From contig NZ_JAFMPM010000006.1 in assembly GCF_017349355.1 (NCBI RefSeq), positions 1,488,001-1,552,000 of the forward strand: 64,000 nt of DNA, given 5' to 3'. The stretch is from Thiothrix fructosivorans (GTDB lineage Bacteria; Pseudomonadota; Gammaproteobacteria; Thiotrichales; Thiotrichaceae). Shown here piece by piece: positions 34,374-43,729 of this stretch. The first letter of the stretch is position 1; every line of letters starts with the position of its first letter. The notes under the pieces were generated by a model. That model was not told where the DNA came from and made no database searches. It saw only the letters and a program-made list of their open reading frames with translations. Made by a program: the position numbers and the translations under genes.

Positions 34374-35608
34374 TTGGCTCACACAAGCCAAGACGTTATT
34401 GGTACACCATGCGTTTTTGGGAAAATAGTAAGCGATAAGTGCTGGAATTAATCCCACTAACATGGCAATAAAGAGCACGCCTGTTAGTGAAGCATAATTC
34501 AAACGCGCCAACCAATTCACCAGTGGAAGAAGCACTAACAGACCGAGCAGTGTTAGGGGAATCAACAAAATAGCAAAGTACATGCTTTGATATACCCCAT
34601 TTTCCATACTCGTGTTTCCAAAGAGGACGGCGACTAGCCCGACCAAGTAACAAAGTAGCAGGCAAGCCAATACTGCCCCACCCGTTCCTAATGCGATTCG
34701 GCGTATGCTGAGTGTTTCAAATGAACGTGACAATGGAAGCCACGGTTTTCCGCATCTCCTTATACACAAATCAATCCATTCCCAACTCACTAGCCATCTG
34801 AATGCCATAAATGAGTCCAGCACTCGTGAATAGCCTAACCAGATACTTTTAGCCCCCGGTTCGCCGTCGGATTTTCTGCCCAGAAAGCCCCCCAGTTCTG
34901 CCAGATTGCGGATCACTTGATGGAGGGTCGGTATGCCATCGGGTAGTGCTTTTTTGCCGAGCCGGAAGGATACTTTCCATTCCAGCGGGTCAAACACCCG
35001 ATTAGCTGGGAGTTCTGGGCAGGTACGCCCCAGCCGCATCAGAAACATAATCCGCCATGCCACCATGATGTAGAGCGCGAGGGCTTTTTCGATGCGCTCT
35101 TTGGTCTCCAGTTGCAGTTTTTCGACGCGGCAGCCGACTTTCAGGACATCAAAAAACATCTCGATTTCCCAACGCGCTCGATACCAGTCGATAAGTTCAC
35201 AGGCAGCATCGGCTGTTTCCACACAACGGTTGGTGACTAAACGCCAAATAAGGGGCGATTTTCCGGCGGGTGGGTTGATTTCTTTGGCTTGAACCAAGGT
35301 CAATAGCATCGGATGCTGACTCTTGGGACGCAAGGTATAACGTAACACCTTGATTTCTTGTACCACTTTGCGGGGCTTTTCACCCTGCTTGCGTGGTTTG
35401 GTAAAGGTGATACGGGTCAACGCCTGTTGTTGCTCAATGGCATCCCACAGCTTTAGGTCATCTCCTAAGGCACGGTTATGTTGCGCCCGTATCAGCAGGT
35501 CAGCCGGGTAATTCAAGGCTTGCGCCCGTTGGAGCAAGTTGACGAATTCGGTACTCTGTCGCTTCAAAGTGGGATGCCATCAAAGCCTCATGGCTCACCG
35601 CTTCATTC

Positions 35609-37248
35609 GTAACTGAACAGTCCCCCCTTACCCAAACGCACTAAATTTGCGACACTCCCCCGATGACCCAACAACTGAAAGACCACAGCCTCAAACAGCT
35701 TAACAGCCAGTACCTTGCCAAGCTCACGCCGGAGGAACTGCTGCACCTGTCGACCAAGTTGTTGCATGACCTGAAAGAAGCGCGGGAACAGATCAACCAA
35801 AACTCCAACAACTCCTCCAAACCACCCAGCAGCGGTTTCCCGTGGGAAACGTCACCCAAAACGGTGGCTTTGCCCGAAACAGAAGGGGTGGGTGCAGCCA
35901 GAGGAAAGCCAACCCCGGAACCAGAAGCTGTGGCGGGCACAAAGCCAGCCCAACCAGCCAAACGCAAAGCGGGTAAACAACCCGGCGCACCGGGTTATGG
36001 TCGGGTATGGCATCCGCCCATCAATGCAGACGAACACCATTACCCCAGCCGATGTGAAGCCTGTGGCAGGTCCCTGGATGCGGCTGTCTCCCGTATTTAT
36101 ACCGCCTATGACAGTGTGGACATCCAGTTTGGCACGGATGGGAACCCCGGACTGACCGTCATCACCACCCGCCACCACCTTCACGATAGCGTATGCACCT
36201 GCGGTCATGTGAGCCGCCATATCCCGCATCGCCAAGCTCCCGACCCGTTATACCCGGAGGTTGATGTGGGCGAGTGGCGGCTGATTGGGGGCAATCTGGC
36301 GGCACTTATTGTCCACCTACGGCTGCGCTCACGCTTGTCACTGCGTGGCACACAAGAACTGTTGCGGGAGGTGTTGGGCATTCCCCTAAGTGTCGGGGTG
36401 TTGCAGCAATGTTTTGAGGAAGCAGCCGCGAGTGCTTCTCCATTGGAAGATGCCTTGGTGGAAGGGCTGTTGGCAGAAGCCACCGCTGACGGCGGGGTGC
36501 TGTATATTGATGAAACCTCTTGGAAAGAGCGTGGCGAAGCCCTGTGGCTATGGACATTCGTCACCACCCTCAGCGTTTGTTTCTACGTAGGGCAGCGCAC
36601 CATTGAAATGCTCGACAACGTGATTAGCCCCCACTTTGGGGGCTGGCTGATGAGTGATGGCTATGCCGCTTACCGCCACCACCCCAAACGCTTGCGTTGC
36701 TGGGCGCACCTGATCCGCAAAGCCCGTGGGCTGGCAGAATCACTGGACAAAGACGGGCGGACGTTTGGCAACTTCACCCTCGCTTGGCTGAGGGTATTAC
36801 AGGACGACATTTACGCTTGGCGGGCAGCAGGCGGCACGGTGGGGACGCAAACCGACGTGATCCGTCAACGCCATCAGGCAAAACTCCTGGAATTCAGGGC
36901 ATTATGCTTGATCCATGCCGTATCTGCCCATGACAAGACGGCGGCACTGGCGAAAGAGTTCATCAATGATTGGGATGCCATTTTCCGAATCCTTGACCAC
37001 CCGTGGCTTCCCTTGACCAATAATGAGGCTGAGCGGGCGTTGCGCCATTGGGTGATCCTGCGCAAAACCAACCATGGCACAAAGAGTGCTACGGGGAGCC
37101 GTGCGTTTGCCATGCTGGCCAGCATCATCGGTACTTGCCGCAAACGTGGACAGTCTGCCTTGGCTTATCTTGCCAGTGTTATTACCGCTGCCCGCGCTGG
37201 CTTTGCCCTGCCCGCTTTACCGCAAGGGGTGGGGATGTGATCAATTAC
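35609..37248 (+). mobile_element. IS66-family insertion sequence, copy 2
   Basis: The same 1640-bp element as copy 1, with the same terminal bases. The 8-bp repeat CTTCATTC flanks it at 35601-35608 and 37249-37256. It is inserted in the N-terminal part of the IS50-like transposase gene, so it arrived after that element. Confidence 0.95.
35663..37240 (+). CDS. IS66-family transposase (copy 2)
   Basis: A 525-residue transposase identical in translation to copy 1, with Asp283, Asp332 and Glu455 intact. The lack of any amino-acid change between copies points to recent movement. Confidence 0.95.
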   Translation: MTQQLKDHSLKQLNSQYLAKLTPEELLHLSTKLLHDLKEAREQINQNSNNSSKPPSSGFPWETSPKTVALPETEGVGAARGKPTPEPEAVAGTKPAQPAKRKAGKQPGAPGYGRVWHPPINADEHHYPSRCEACGRSLDAAVSRIYTAYDSVDIQFGTDGNPGLTVITTRHHLHDSVCTCGHVSRHIPHRQAPDPLYPEVDVGEWRLIGGNLAALIVHLRLRSRLSLRGTQELLREVLGIPLSVGVLQQCFEEAAASASPLEDALVEGLLAEATADGGVLYIDETSWKERGEALWLWTFVTTLSVCFYVGQRTIEMLDNVISPHFGGWLMSDGYAAYRHHPKRLRCWAHLIRKARGLAESLDKDGRTFGNFTLAWLRVLQDDIYAWRAAGGTVGTQTDVIRQRHQAKLLEFRALCLIHAVSAHDKTAALAKEFINDWDAIFRILDHPWLPLTNNEAERALRHWVILRKTNHGTKSATGSRAFAMLASIIGTCRKRGQSALAYLASVITAARAGFALPALPQGVGM

Positions 37249-37653
37249 CTTCATTCCAGAAGAAACGGTACGTCGCCAAGGTGCTTGACCAACTCTGGCA
37301 AGCCCTAGGGATGCTGGACTGGGGGGCTTTCAGCATAGCGTTGAGAATATGGACAGCGCGTGTTTCGAGGCGCTTGTCTCCCAAATCAAGATCGGTGAGT
37401 TCGCTAGATGACCCGTTCATGGGTGAAAATTGCTTATCTTACATCAGCTTGGGGACTTGTGTATAAGGAGATGGGTTTTCCGATGGAGCTACAACTAACA
37501 AGTATTGCAATAATTGTTAGCAAAACGGGGAGGCGGAGAGTAAGCGCAAAACCATCTAGACCCATAGCAATATATACTCACTTTTCACGCATGTAATCAA
37601 AAGATTTTACCAATGCCTTTAAATTTTCTTCAAATAAATTTTTTGATATGTTC

Positions 37654-38025
37654 TCATGGCTTATTTATTTCGTTAATCAAGTAATTAATATCTTTTTTTG
37701 AAAATAAAAAAGGTCTTATAAAATCTTTTATAGCATTGTTTTTAAAAATTATTCTTGTTTTGTATTTTGAATTTTCCATAAGGTTTATTTTTCGCATATA
37801 TTTTATCTCAGAAATTTTTATTGTTTCATTGTGAAAATAATAGGCTATATTTAGAGTGCCATTATCTATTGAAATTGATCGAGTACTTGTTAGCTCACCA
37901 ACTAGAAACATAATAATAATAATAATTAAGGCAACAATACTACCGGAATTGTATATAACTACCATAGCTCCAGTAAATGCTATTCTAGTAATAATAATTT
38001 TTTTTAAATCTGGAAAAATTATCAT
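37654..38025 (-). CDS. Small two-helix membrane protein, candidate immunity protein
   Basis: A 123-residue protein. Two membrane segments (IIITRIAFTGAMVVIYN and SIVALIIIIIMFLVGEL) are followed by a strand-rich cytoplasmic tail (SISIDNGTLNIAYYFH, TIKISEIKYMRKI) like a small PH-type domain. The ATG at 38025 begins one base after the stop of the toxin-like gene (TAG C ATG), with GGATGG as ribosome site, so translation is coupled. An upstream ATG at 38049 is possible. The gene is strikingly AT-rich against its neighbour. The immunity role is inferred from position and shape. Confidence 0.6.
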   Translation of the reverse strand: MIIFPDLKKIIITRIAFTGAMVVIYNSGSIVALIIIIIMFLVGELTSTRSISIDNGTLNIAYYFHNETIKISEIKYMRKINLMENSKYKTRIIFKNNAIKDFIRPFLFSKKDINYLINEINKP

Positions 38026-38026
38026 G

Positions 38027-39931
38027 CTACCATCCGATAGGGCTAACATGGTTCTGAAATAGAGTATAGCTTGCGGCAGCAACCCCACCCCAATAGCCGT
38101 ATTGTACCCCCATTGCTCCGACGACCGCGCCATCCCAATCCTCTGTTTGTGCAGACCAACCAGCTCCCATGTAACTCAACGCTGGGCTGCGTATTCCAGC
38201 GACTCCGAGAAAACTATTCAGAATGATTAGGTCGCGCTGACCTGCATCAGTCTTTACATAATCTGCAATATCACGATAATCGTTATTTGGTGCTTCCCAC
38301 CAAGGTTGATTAAAGCCTCCTGAAACCCCACCATAGTTTTTTTGATTCTCCATCCATTGATTGCTTATTTTGCTTTGAGCATGGTGAGACACAACACTCG
38401 GAACTCTTGGGTCGCTATGGTCTCTTGTAACCCAGCCATCCTCATTATCAAAATATGTCATTTCATCATTAAATACATGGGTAATCGCCGCCGCTCTTGC
38501 TCCATCCTGAAAATCACCGCCACTGATTTCAGCAGCCAAGCCTCCTATTAAGCCTGATAGTGCTGTGCGTTGGGCAATACCTGACATTGTGTTCACATTT
38601 GCACCTAGTTCTGCTGCGACTGCTCCCGTAAAGCCGGAGACAAATTCACCACCCCGGGCTTCTTGGAATACGCCTTGAGCAATACCGTGTGCTATTGGTT
38701 TTGCATTACCAAAGGGCGAATTACCATTATCGCCATGCCCAATATAGTTGGCTACCTTAGCACTTGTAATATCCAGCATGGCATTTTTGGGGTCATTAAT
38801 GACTGTCGCTACCGTTGCTATATCACGTAGAGCGCTGGCAGTGTTCGCTATATTGGTTGAGCCAGTGAGTTTACCTGTCCCTGTTACTGCTCCAGCAGCA
38901 CTTGCTAAGGCTTTAGTGATGTTGCCATCTTCAGCCGCCTGAATGGTGTCATGTGCCGCCGCCACAGTATTAAAAATAGTCGCGACAGGCGTAAGAGGGG
39001 TAAACTGCGCGATTTGTGCAACCGTGCGAATAACTGGGTTGTCAATGACGTTTTCAATGAATCCATTAACGAAACCGCTTAAACCATGACGATCTTTGGT
39101 TGGGTCAAATGCCCCATTTTTATTGTTATCCGCTCCTGCTGTATGCCCATGCTGGGTGTTTTCCGCAATGGCAGCCAACAGTTCCCCACCTGCAACGTAA
39201 TGACCGCCTTGTGGTGAAGAGATTTTAATATCCTTGCTGACTTCTGCTTTGAATGCTTCCTGCGACGTTTCAAAACGGTAATTGAGTCGTTGATCGGCAT
39301 AAGTCACGGATATGCCAGACTCTGACCATTCTTCCTTGGCGTATTGATGATTGTAGGCTTCTCGGTACGGATTCAGTTTTTGGTTAATCTCATCAAGACG
39401 CGCTTTGACGGTTGGATTTTGATATTGTGGTTGTAATTGGGCGTATTCCTCTATGAGAGCTTTCATGTCAGCAACGTTCAATTGCTGCCCAGTGGCAGGA
39501 ATTAACGCACGATAATAATCATCGGGGAGTTGCTTCAGGAATTGCTGCTCATCGTATTCAGGCGTTGCGCCTGCGTAACTATAAAATGCCATGCTATTGT
39601 TATAAGCATCCTGCACTGCCATTGCCGCGTGGTCAACGCCAGTCATGGAGTAGGTTTCACTATTGGTTTTCTGATTGAGATTGGTGACAGTTTGTGCTGC
39701 TAATGCCTGATAGTCCTTGTTATCCAGTGCAGTTTTGCCGGTAGTTTGTAAGCATTTTTCGCGCCATTGAGTGAACCCTTGCGGTGTATTGAGATCGGGC
39801 AGATTGGATGGCGGTGGGGCTGAAAGTACTTGCGTGAATTGCATCACACTGTGGTTATCAAGTGCTGTAGACGTTGCTACAGACGTATTGGTTGATAACG
39901 AACGAGAAAAATTTCTAACACTGTCTACCAT
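38027..39931 (-). CDS. Polymorphic toxin-like protein with a pretoxin motif
   Basis: A 634-residue protein with no signal peptide. Residues 1-280 are helical and unfamiliar. Residues 430-490 carry the pre-toxin repeat seen before C-terminal toxins of CdiA/FHA and RHS proteins: GFTGAVAAELGANVN, SGLIGGLAAEISGGDFQDGA and RAAAITHVFNDE. The last 145 residues after HVFND form a variable Gly/Trp/Tyr-rich tail with hydrophobic helices (LIILNSFLGVAGI, GAVVGAMGVQYGYWGGVAAA), possibly membrane-active. GGAG nine bases upstream fixes the ATG at 39931. A candidate immunity gene follows after one base. No secretion partner is visible nearby. Confidence 0.65.
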   Translation of the reverse strand: MVDSVRNFSRSLSTNTSVATSTALDNHSVMQFTQVLSAPPPSNLPDLNTPQGFTQWREKCLQTTGKTALDNKDYQALAAQTVTNLNQKTNSETYSMTGVDHAAMAVQDAYNNSMAFYSYAGATPEYDEQQFLKQLPDDYYRALIPATGQQLNVADMKALIEEYAQLQPQYQNPTVKARLDEINQKLNPYREAYNHQYAKEEWSESGISVTYADQRLNYRFETSQEAFKAEVSKDIKISSPQGGHYVAGGELLAAIAENTQHGHTAGADNNKNGAFDPTKDRHGLSGFVNGFIENVIDNPVIRTVAQIAQFTPLTPVATIFNTVAAAHDTIQAAEDGNITKALASAAGAVTGTGKLTGSTNIANTASALRDIATVATVINDPKNAMLDITSAKVANYIGHGDNGNSPFGNAKPIAHGIAQGVFQEARGGEFVSGFTGAVAAELGANVNTMSGIAQRTALSGLIGGLAAEISGGDFQDGARAAAITHVFNDEMTYFDNEDGWVTRDHSDPRVPSVVSHHAQSKISNQWMENQKNYGGVSGGFNQPWWEAPNNDYRDIADYVKTDAGQRDLIILNSFLGVAGIRSPALSYMGAGWSAQTEDWDGAVVGAMGVQYGYWGGVAAASYTLFQNHVSPIGW

Positions 39932-40061
39932 GACTTTAAGCTCCACCAGCAATTCAAACTATTAGCAATGGCATCAATAATACACGGGGCGGTAAATCCC
40001 ATAGCGAATGCCATAGACCGTCAATCTGCTTTAGCGGATAAACGGAGTGAATTTAGCGCAA

Positions 40062-41846
40062 TCAATGCAAAATAATCCGTATGCTTAAACCGCTGCCATT
40101 ATCCGCCGCTCCAAACGCTAATTGCGCCCCAATGGTGGCAGCGCGTTTGCGCATACTCGCCAGCCCTTTGCCCGGTTGGTAAGTGGCAGGCATCCCCATG
40201 CCATTATCGGCAATTTGCACAAAGCCGTGCTCACTCGCCGCATCCGTGCCCGTGCTGACAGTGATAGTATTGCCGCCGCTGTGTTTGATGGCGTTAGTAA
40301 TCGCTTCTTGCACGATGCGTAACAGTTGCAAGGTTTTTTCTGCGCCAAAACCTGCGGGTGTGGCAATGTCTTCCACTGCCCAGCGCAGTTCAAAACCTGC
40401 TTGCTTGATCTTGCGGCTGTTACGACTGCGGAACATGCCGAGGGCGGTGGTGATGTCTTGCGAGTCAAAATCCAGTGAATCAATCACCAGCCGCAAATCG
40501 TTTAACGCGTCTTGAATGTTTTCTTTGATGACAGAAATCCGTGCATCCGGGCGTTCCAGCATGGCTAAGGTGGAAATCAAATCTCCGCCAAAACCATCAT
40601 GAATGTCACGCATAATGCGTTCGCGTTCATCGACCACGGCTTTTTCTTGCTCCATGCCGCGAATTTTTTGGTAATTAGCTTCCAATTCTTGCTCACGCGC
40701 TGCGACGATGCTTTCCAGATTGTTGGCGTAATATTGTGTTTCACGCAAGCTGCTCACAAAACGCCGCACCAACAGCACATACTGAGTGAGCAAGGTGAAC
40801 ATCGCCGCAAAATGCAGCAGGTAAGGGCGGGTCGAATGCCGCTCGATAATCACCTCGGTGTCATGCAGCCCGAACACCAGCATGGCGAAACCGCACAGCA
40901 CAAACAGCAAGCGTTTCGCGGTTTGGTCTTGCCAATAGAGTTGCACCACATACGCCAGCACCAGCGAAAACAGCAAGGCGAGCAAACTGTACCAAACGAT
41001 ATGGTAGTTTGCCTGTGCTCCAGACGCATACGGCAAGATAAACAGCGGCAGTGCCAACACCAGCACGGTTGCCCACAAATAAAACAGCGGATGGGTGTAA
41101 CGTCGCGGTGGTAGGTGAGTGCGGGGAACGTAGTAATACACCATTGTGACTAGCGCCAACACGCTCAACCCAATCGTAAACGGCACAGAAGCTGCCCACA
41201 GCGCATCATTCACCGGAATATCGCGGATCACCAAGTTGCTGCTGTGAATTCCCCATAATGCCGTACCAATCGCATACCACAGGTATTCCTTGCGAGCGGG
41301 GTAAAACAGCCAGATACCGCCGATCAACAACGCCGCCAGCAAGAGCGTGGTCAGCAGCACTTTCACACTGTCTTGGCGTAGCAGATTGTTGAGGTAGTAA
41401 GCCTTTTCGAGGGTTGCGCTTGCACCGAGATACACATTAGTCAGCATCAAGGTATTCGGGCGGGTCGAGGCTAATTCAAAGCGCAATACGCCGCCGGGTG
41501 TCAGCGCGGGTTTGTACAGCGGCAGCAACAGCGGGCGGTGTTTATTGCGGGCAATCGGTGCGGTCATGCTACCGCCATCGCCCGCGAGTGTGCCGTCAGG
41601 GTAATACACGGCAATATTTTGGTTGAGATTGAAGATCAGCAACGCGGGTTGTTCAATCGTATTGAGATTGGCAGGAATACGAATCGTACCCGTGCTGCGA
41701 GTAGCGTTGGGGCTATCTAACGTCACCTTGGCTTGCGGTTGCTCCGGCGCAAAGGTCAGGTGATCCAATTGTTGTGCTAGCAAATACAACGCCAGCAAGT
41801 ACAACGGTAACCACCAAAAGACGCGTATTCCCCCCAAAACCTTCAT
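40062..41846 (-). CDS. NarL-type sensor histidine kinase with a 7TM sensor region
   Basis: A 594-residue kinase. An N-terminal membrane anchor, a periplasmic beta-rich part (residues 35-155) and about seven helices (160-370) resemble the 7TMR-DISM sensor layout. A coiled coil leads to the HisKA_3 site DERERIMRDIHDGFGGD with the phospho-His near residue 415. The HATPase domain has NAIKHSGGN and ADNGMGMP. The ligand is unknown; DISM sensors often detect carbohydrates or small molecules. It overlaps the upstream response regulator gene by four bases. A fragment of a close relative lies at 34165. Confidence 0.88.
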   Translation of the reverse strand: MKVLGGIRVFWWLPLYLLALYLLAQQLDHLTFAPEQPQAKVTLDSPNATRSTGTIRIPANLNTIEQPALLIFNLNQNIAVYYPDGTLAGDGGSMTAPIARNKHRPLLLPLYKPALTPGGVLRFELASTRPNTLMLTNVYLGASATLEKAYYLNNLLRQDSVKVLLTTLLLAALLIGGIWLFYPARKEYLWYAIGTALWGIHSSNLVIRDIPVNDALWAASVPFTIGLSVLALVTMVYYYVPRTHLPPRRYTHPLFYLWATVLVLALPLFILPYASGAQANYHIVWYSLLALLFSLVLAYVVQLYWQDQTAKRLLFVLCGFAMLVFGLHDTEVIIERHSTRPYLLHFAAMFTLLTQYVLLVRRFVSSLRETQYYANNLESIVAAREQELEANYQKIRGMEQEKAVVDERERIMRDIHDGFGGDLISTLAMLERPDARISVIKENIQDALNDLRLVIDSLDFDSQDITTALGMFRSRNSRKIKQAGFELRWAVEDIATPAGFGAEKTLQLLRIVQEAITNAIKHSGGNTITVSTGTDAASEHGFVQIADNGMGMPATYQPGKGLASMRKRAATIGAQLAFGAADNGSGLSIRIILH

Positions 41847-42472
41847 AGCAGATGCCGTTTGACGGCTTCGTGTACCGCTTCGGCGCGGGTGCTGATGTGC
41901 AATTTACGGTAAATGCTTTTGATGTGCGAGGTAACGGTGTGGTAGGAAATGTGTTTGAGATCCGCCGCTTCTTGCGCGGTGTAGCCTTTGGCGATGAAGC
42001 GCAGAATTTCCAACTCGGCTTTGGTGAGCTTGATTTCGTCGGCTTCGGGGCGCAGGCGTTTCAGTAAGTGGCTGGCAACGGCGGGGCTGATCGGTGAGCC
42101 GCCTGCGCACAGTTGCACAATCGCTTGTTCCACTTCCATCGACTCGTCGTCTTTGAGGATATAGCCAGTTGCGCCTGCTTCGATAGCGGTGATGACGTGC
42201 TTTTCATCGCCAAATACGCTGATCACCATGATATGTGTGTCGGGGTGTTGTTCGGTGCATTGGCGGATCAAGTCCAGCCCGTTGCCGTCGGGCAAACCGA
42301 GGTCGGTTAACAAGACATCGGCGTGGCTCGCGTTAATGACGCTGTGGGCAGTAGTGGCATTGCTGCACGCGGCAACCAGCGTGAAGCGTGGGTTGCTGGT
42401 GAACATAGTCATGAAACGGTGCAAGACGATGGGATCATCTTCCACAACAATAATGCTGATGGGGGTATTCAT
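41843..42472 (-). CDS. LuxR-family response regulator
   Basis: A regulator of about 209 residues. The receiver domain has the acidic pair VVEDDP, the phospho-acceptor Asp in VLLTDLGLPDG and the Lys in YILKDDE. The LuxR/NarL helix-turn-helix reads LTKAELEILRFIAKGYTAQE then SYHTVTSHIKSIYRKL. The gene precedes the sensor kinase and overlaps it by four bases, so the two are a cognate pair. The ATG at 42472 begins at the receiver domain; a start at 42505 would add 11 residues. Confidence 0.88.
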   Translation of the reverse strand: MNTPISIIVVEDDPIVLHRFMTMFTSNPRFTLVAACSNATTAHSVINASHADVLLTDLGLPDGNGLDLIRQCTEQHPDTHIMVISVFGDEKHVITAIEAGATGYILKDDESMEVEQAIVQLCAGGSPISPAVASHLLKRLRPEADEIKLTKAELEILRFIAKGYTAQEAADLKHISYHTVTSHIKSIYRKLHISTRAEAVHEAVKRHLL

Positions 42473-42652
42473 GGCGGGGCTACCATTGGTTGTGGGAACG
42501 GGCATTTATGCACAAGTATAGACCTTCATTTCAGCATCGGGTAATCCCCTGTTCTGGGGATTAATTGCGTAAAATTCACACGTTTGTGGGATTAAATAAT
42601 CATCAACTTGCGTGTTAAGGTAGCGCCATCAGCAAAGCGAGGGAGAGTGGGC

Positions 42653-43666
42653 ATGGCAAAGCGTTTGATGGTGTGTTGTGACGGGACCTGGCAAAGCCCG
42701 GATAATGATTGCCCAACCAATATTGTGAAATTGGTGCAGGCGCTCAAAGACGTTGGCGATGACGGTTTGCATCAGGTGATTTATTACGATGAAGGTGTGG
42801 GTGCGGATAGTCATGGTATTGCGCACTACCTCAGCGGCGCGTTTGGGATTGGGCTGGATAAAAATATTCTGGATGCATACCGTTTCCTGTGCCTGAATTA
42901 CGCGCCGGGGGATAAAATTTGCCTGTTTGGGTTCAGCCGTGGGGCTTACACGGTGCGCAGTTTGGCAGGTTTGTTGTATTCCTGCGGGGTGTTGGAACGG
43001 CGTTGGATTGCGCTGTCCGGTGAGGCGTATCGTTTGTACCGTGACCGTAATATTCGCCCTGAAACCTCGATTGCGGCAGCGTTTCGCAAGGAGTTAGCAC
43101 ATCCGGTTGAAGTCGATTTCATGGGCTGTTGGGATACGGTGGGTGCGTTGGGAATTCCCGATGTATTGCCGTATTTTCCGCTGGATAATTTGCTGAATCG
43201 CAAGTACGAATTCCACGACACCAAACTCAGCCCGATTGTGCGCAAGGCGCGTCATGCGATTGCGCTGGATGAAACCCGCAATATTTACAATGTCACCCAC
43301 ATGGAATTATCCAACAAGGCTCAACAGGCGGGGGTAGATGTGCAAGAACGTTGGTTTGTGGGGCATCACGGTGCAGTCGGCGGCGGCAAACACGAGAATC
43401 GCGGGCTTGCCGATATTACCCTGACGTGGATGTTGGAGGAGGCGATGAGTACTGGGGTAGGGGTGGATGTCGAGAAAATTCCTGACGCATTAATACCGGA
43501 TGCGTGCTGCACGTTTACCAGCAAGCTCTATCAGGTATTCGCGTTGGGGTCGGGTTTTCGGCGGGCGTTTCGTGGGGATAAAGACTGTATTCACCCCAGC
43601 GTGTTTGAGCGGGTTAAAGCGGTGCCGGATTACCGACCGCGTAATATTGAGGGGTTTCTCGACTGA
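42653..43666 (+). CDS. DUF2235 alpha/beta hydrolase (Tle1-like family)
   Basis: A 337-residue protein. The N-terminus MAKRLMVCCDGTWQSPDND is typical of DUF2235. The nucleophile motif is GFSRGAYTVRSLAGLL near residue 97. FMGCWDTVGALGIP and FVGHHGAVGGG are further family blocks. Some DUF2235 proteins are type VI secretion phospholipases; many others are housekeeping-like and unassigned. No secretion gene is near, so no effector role is claimed. GGGAGAG before the ATG at 42653 supports the start. Confidence 0.85.
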   Translation: MAKRLMVCCDGTWQSPDNDCPTNIVKLVQALKDVGDDGLHQVIYYDEGVGADSHGIAHYLSGAFGIGLDKNILDAYRFLCLNYAPGDKICLFGFSRGAYTVRSLAGLLYSCGVLERRWIALSGEAYRLYRDRNIRPETSIAAAFRKELAHPVEVDFMGCWDTVGALGIPDVLPYFPLDNLLNRKYEFHDTKLSPIVRKARHAIALDETRNIYNVTHMELSNKAQQAGVDVQERWFVGHHGAVGGGKHENRGLADITLTWMLEEAMSTGVGVDVEKIPDALIPDACCTFTSKLYQVFALGSGFRRAFRGDKDCIHPSVFERVKAVPDYRPRNIEGFLD

Positions 43667-43692
43667 GGTTTCACGCTCTTGGTCTGCACTTT

Positions 43693-43729
43693 GCCGCGTG
43701 GGGGACACACCTCCACGCGGCTGTTTTGC
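43693..43729 (+). terminator. Rho-independent terminator after the DUF2235 gene
   Basis: GCCGCGTGG pairs with CCACGCGGC, the loop is about 11 bases, and TGTTTTGCT follows. It ends next to the stop of the convergent gene. Confidence 0.85.

Larger units (their letters stand above)
34753..37420 (-). pseudogene. IS50-like transposase, internally deleted and split by IS66
   Basis: The N-terminus (ATG at 37420) reads MNGSSSELTDLDLGDKRLET to ATYRFFWNEAVSHEALMASH, as in Tn5-type transposases. The frame then crosses the IS66 copy. After it, about 100 codons including the first two catalytic Asp residues are missing and the frame shifts. The rest (LLQRAQALNYPADLLIRAQHN) has the IS4 signature YRARWEIEMFFDVLK, the Y-R-E-K pattern. 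It cannot encode an active enzyme. Confidence 0.88.
34753..37473 (-). mobile_element. Decayed IS4-family (IS50/Tn5-like) element interrupted by IS66 copy 2
   Basis: The ends read CATCTCCTTATACACAA from the outside, sharing CTTATACACAA with the Tn5 outer end. A perfect 9-bp repeat, GGTTTTCCG, flanks it (34744-34752 and 37474-37482); nine bases is the IS50 target size. Without the inserted IS66 it is only 1073 bp, several hundred short of a complete element. It lies inside a membrane protein gene. Confidence 0.9.
34374..37565 (-). pseudogene. Membrane protein gene split by nested insertion sequences
   Basis: Removing the IS4-family element (34753-37473) and one 9-bp repeat joins two pieces in frame. 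The gene starts at 37565 (MGLDGFALTLRLPVLLTI), crosses the junction at SSIGKPWLPLSRS, and continues through at least four membrane helices (GTGGAVLACLLLCYLVGLV, FAILLIPLTLLGLLVLLPL, LTGVLFIAMLVGLIPALIA). The 3' end runs into the kinase fragment without a proper stop. Family unknown. The joined frame proves the locus was one gene before insertion. Confidence 0.7.

Noticed and set aside
34059-35567. A continuous 502-codon minus-strand frame
   Set aside because: It joins the IS50-like transposase remnant, the membrane-gene piece and an out-of-frame reading of the kinase tail, and overlaps the lipoprotein gene. It is a chimera of fragments, not one gene.
37074-37466. Plus-strand frame leaving IS66 copy 2
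   Set aside because: It crosses the IS boundary into the antisense strand of the transposase remnant and has no protein features.
42653-43666. DUF2235 protein as a type VI secretion effector
   Set aside because: The family includes effectors, but no VgrG, PAAR or adaptor gene lies nearby, so the general hydrolase call is kept.
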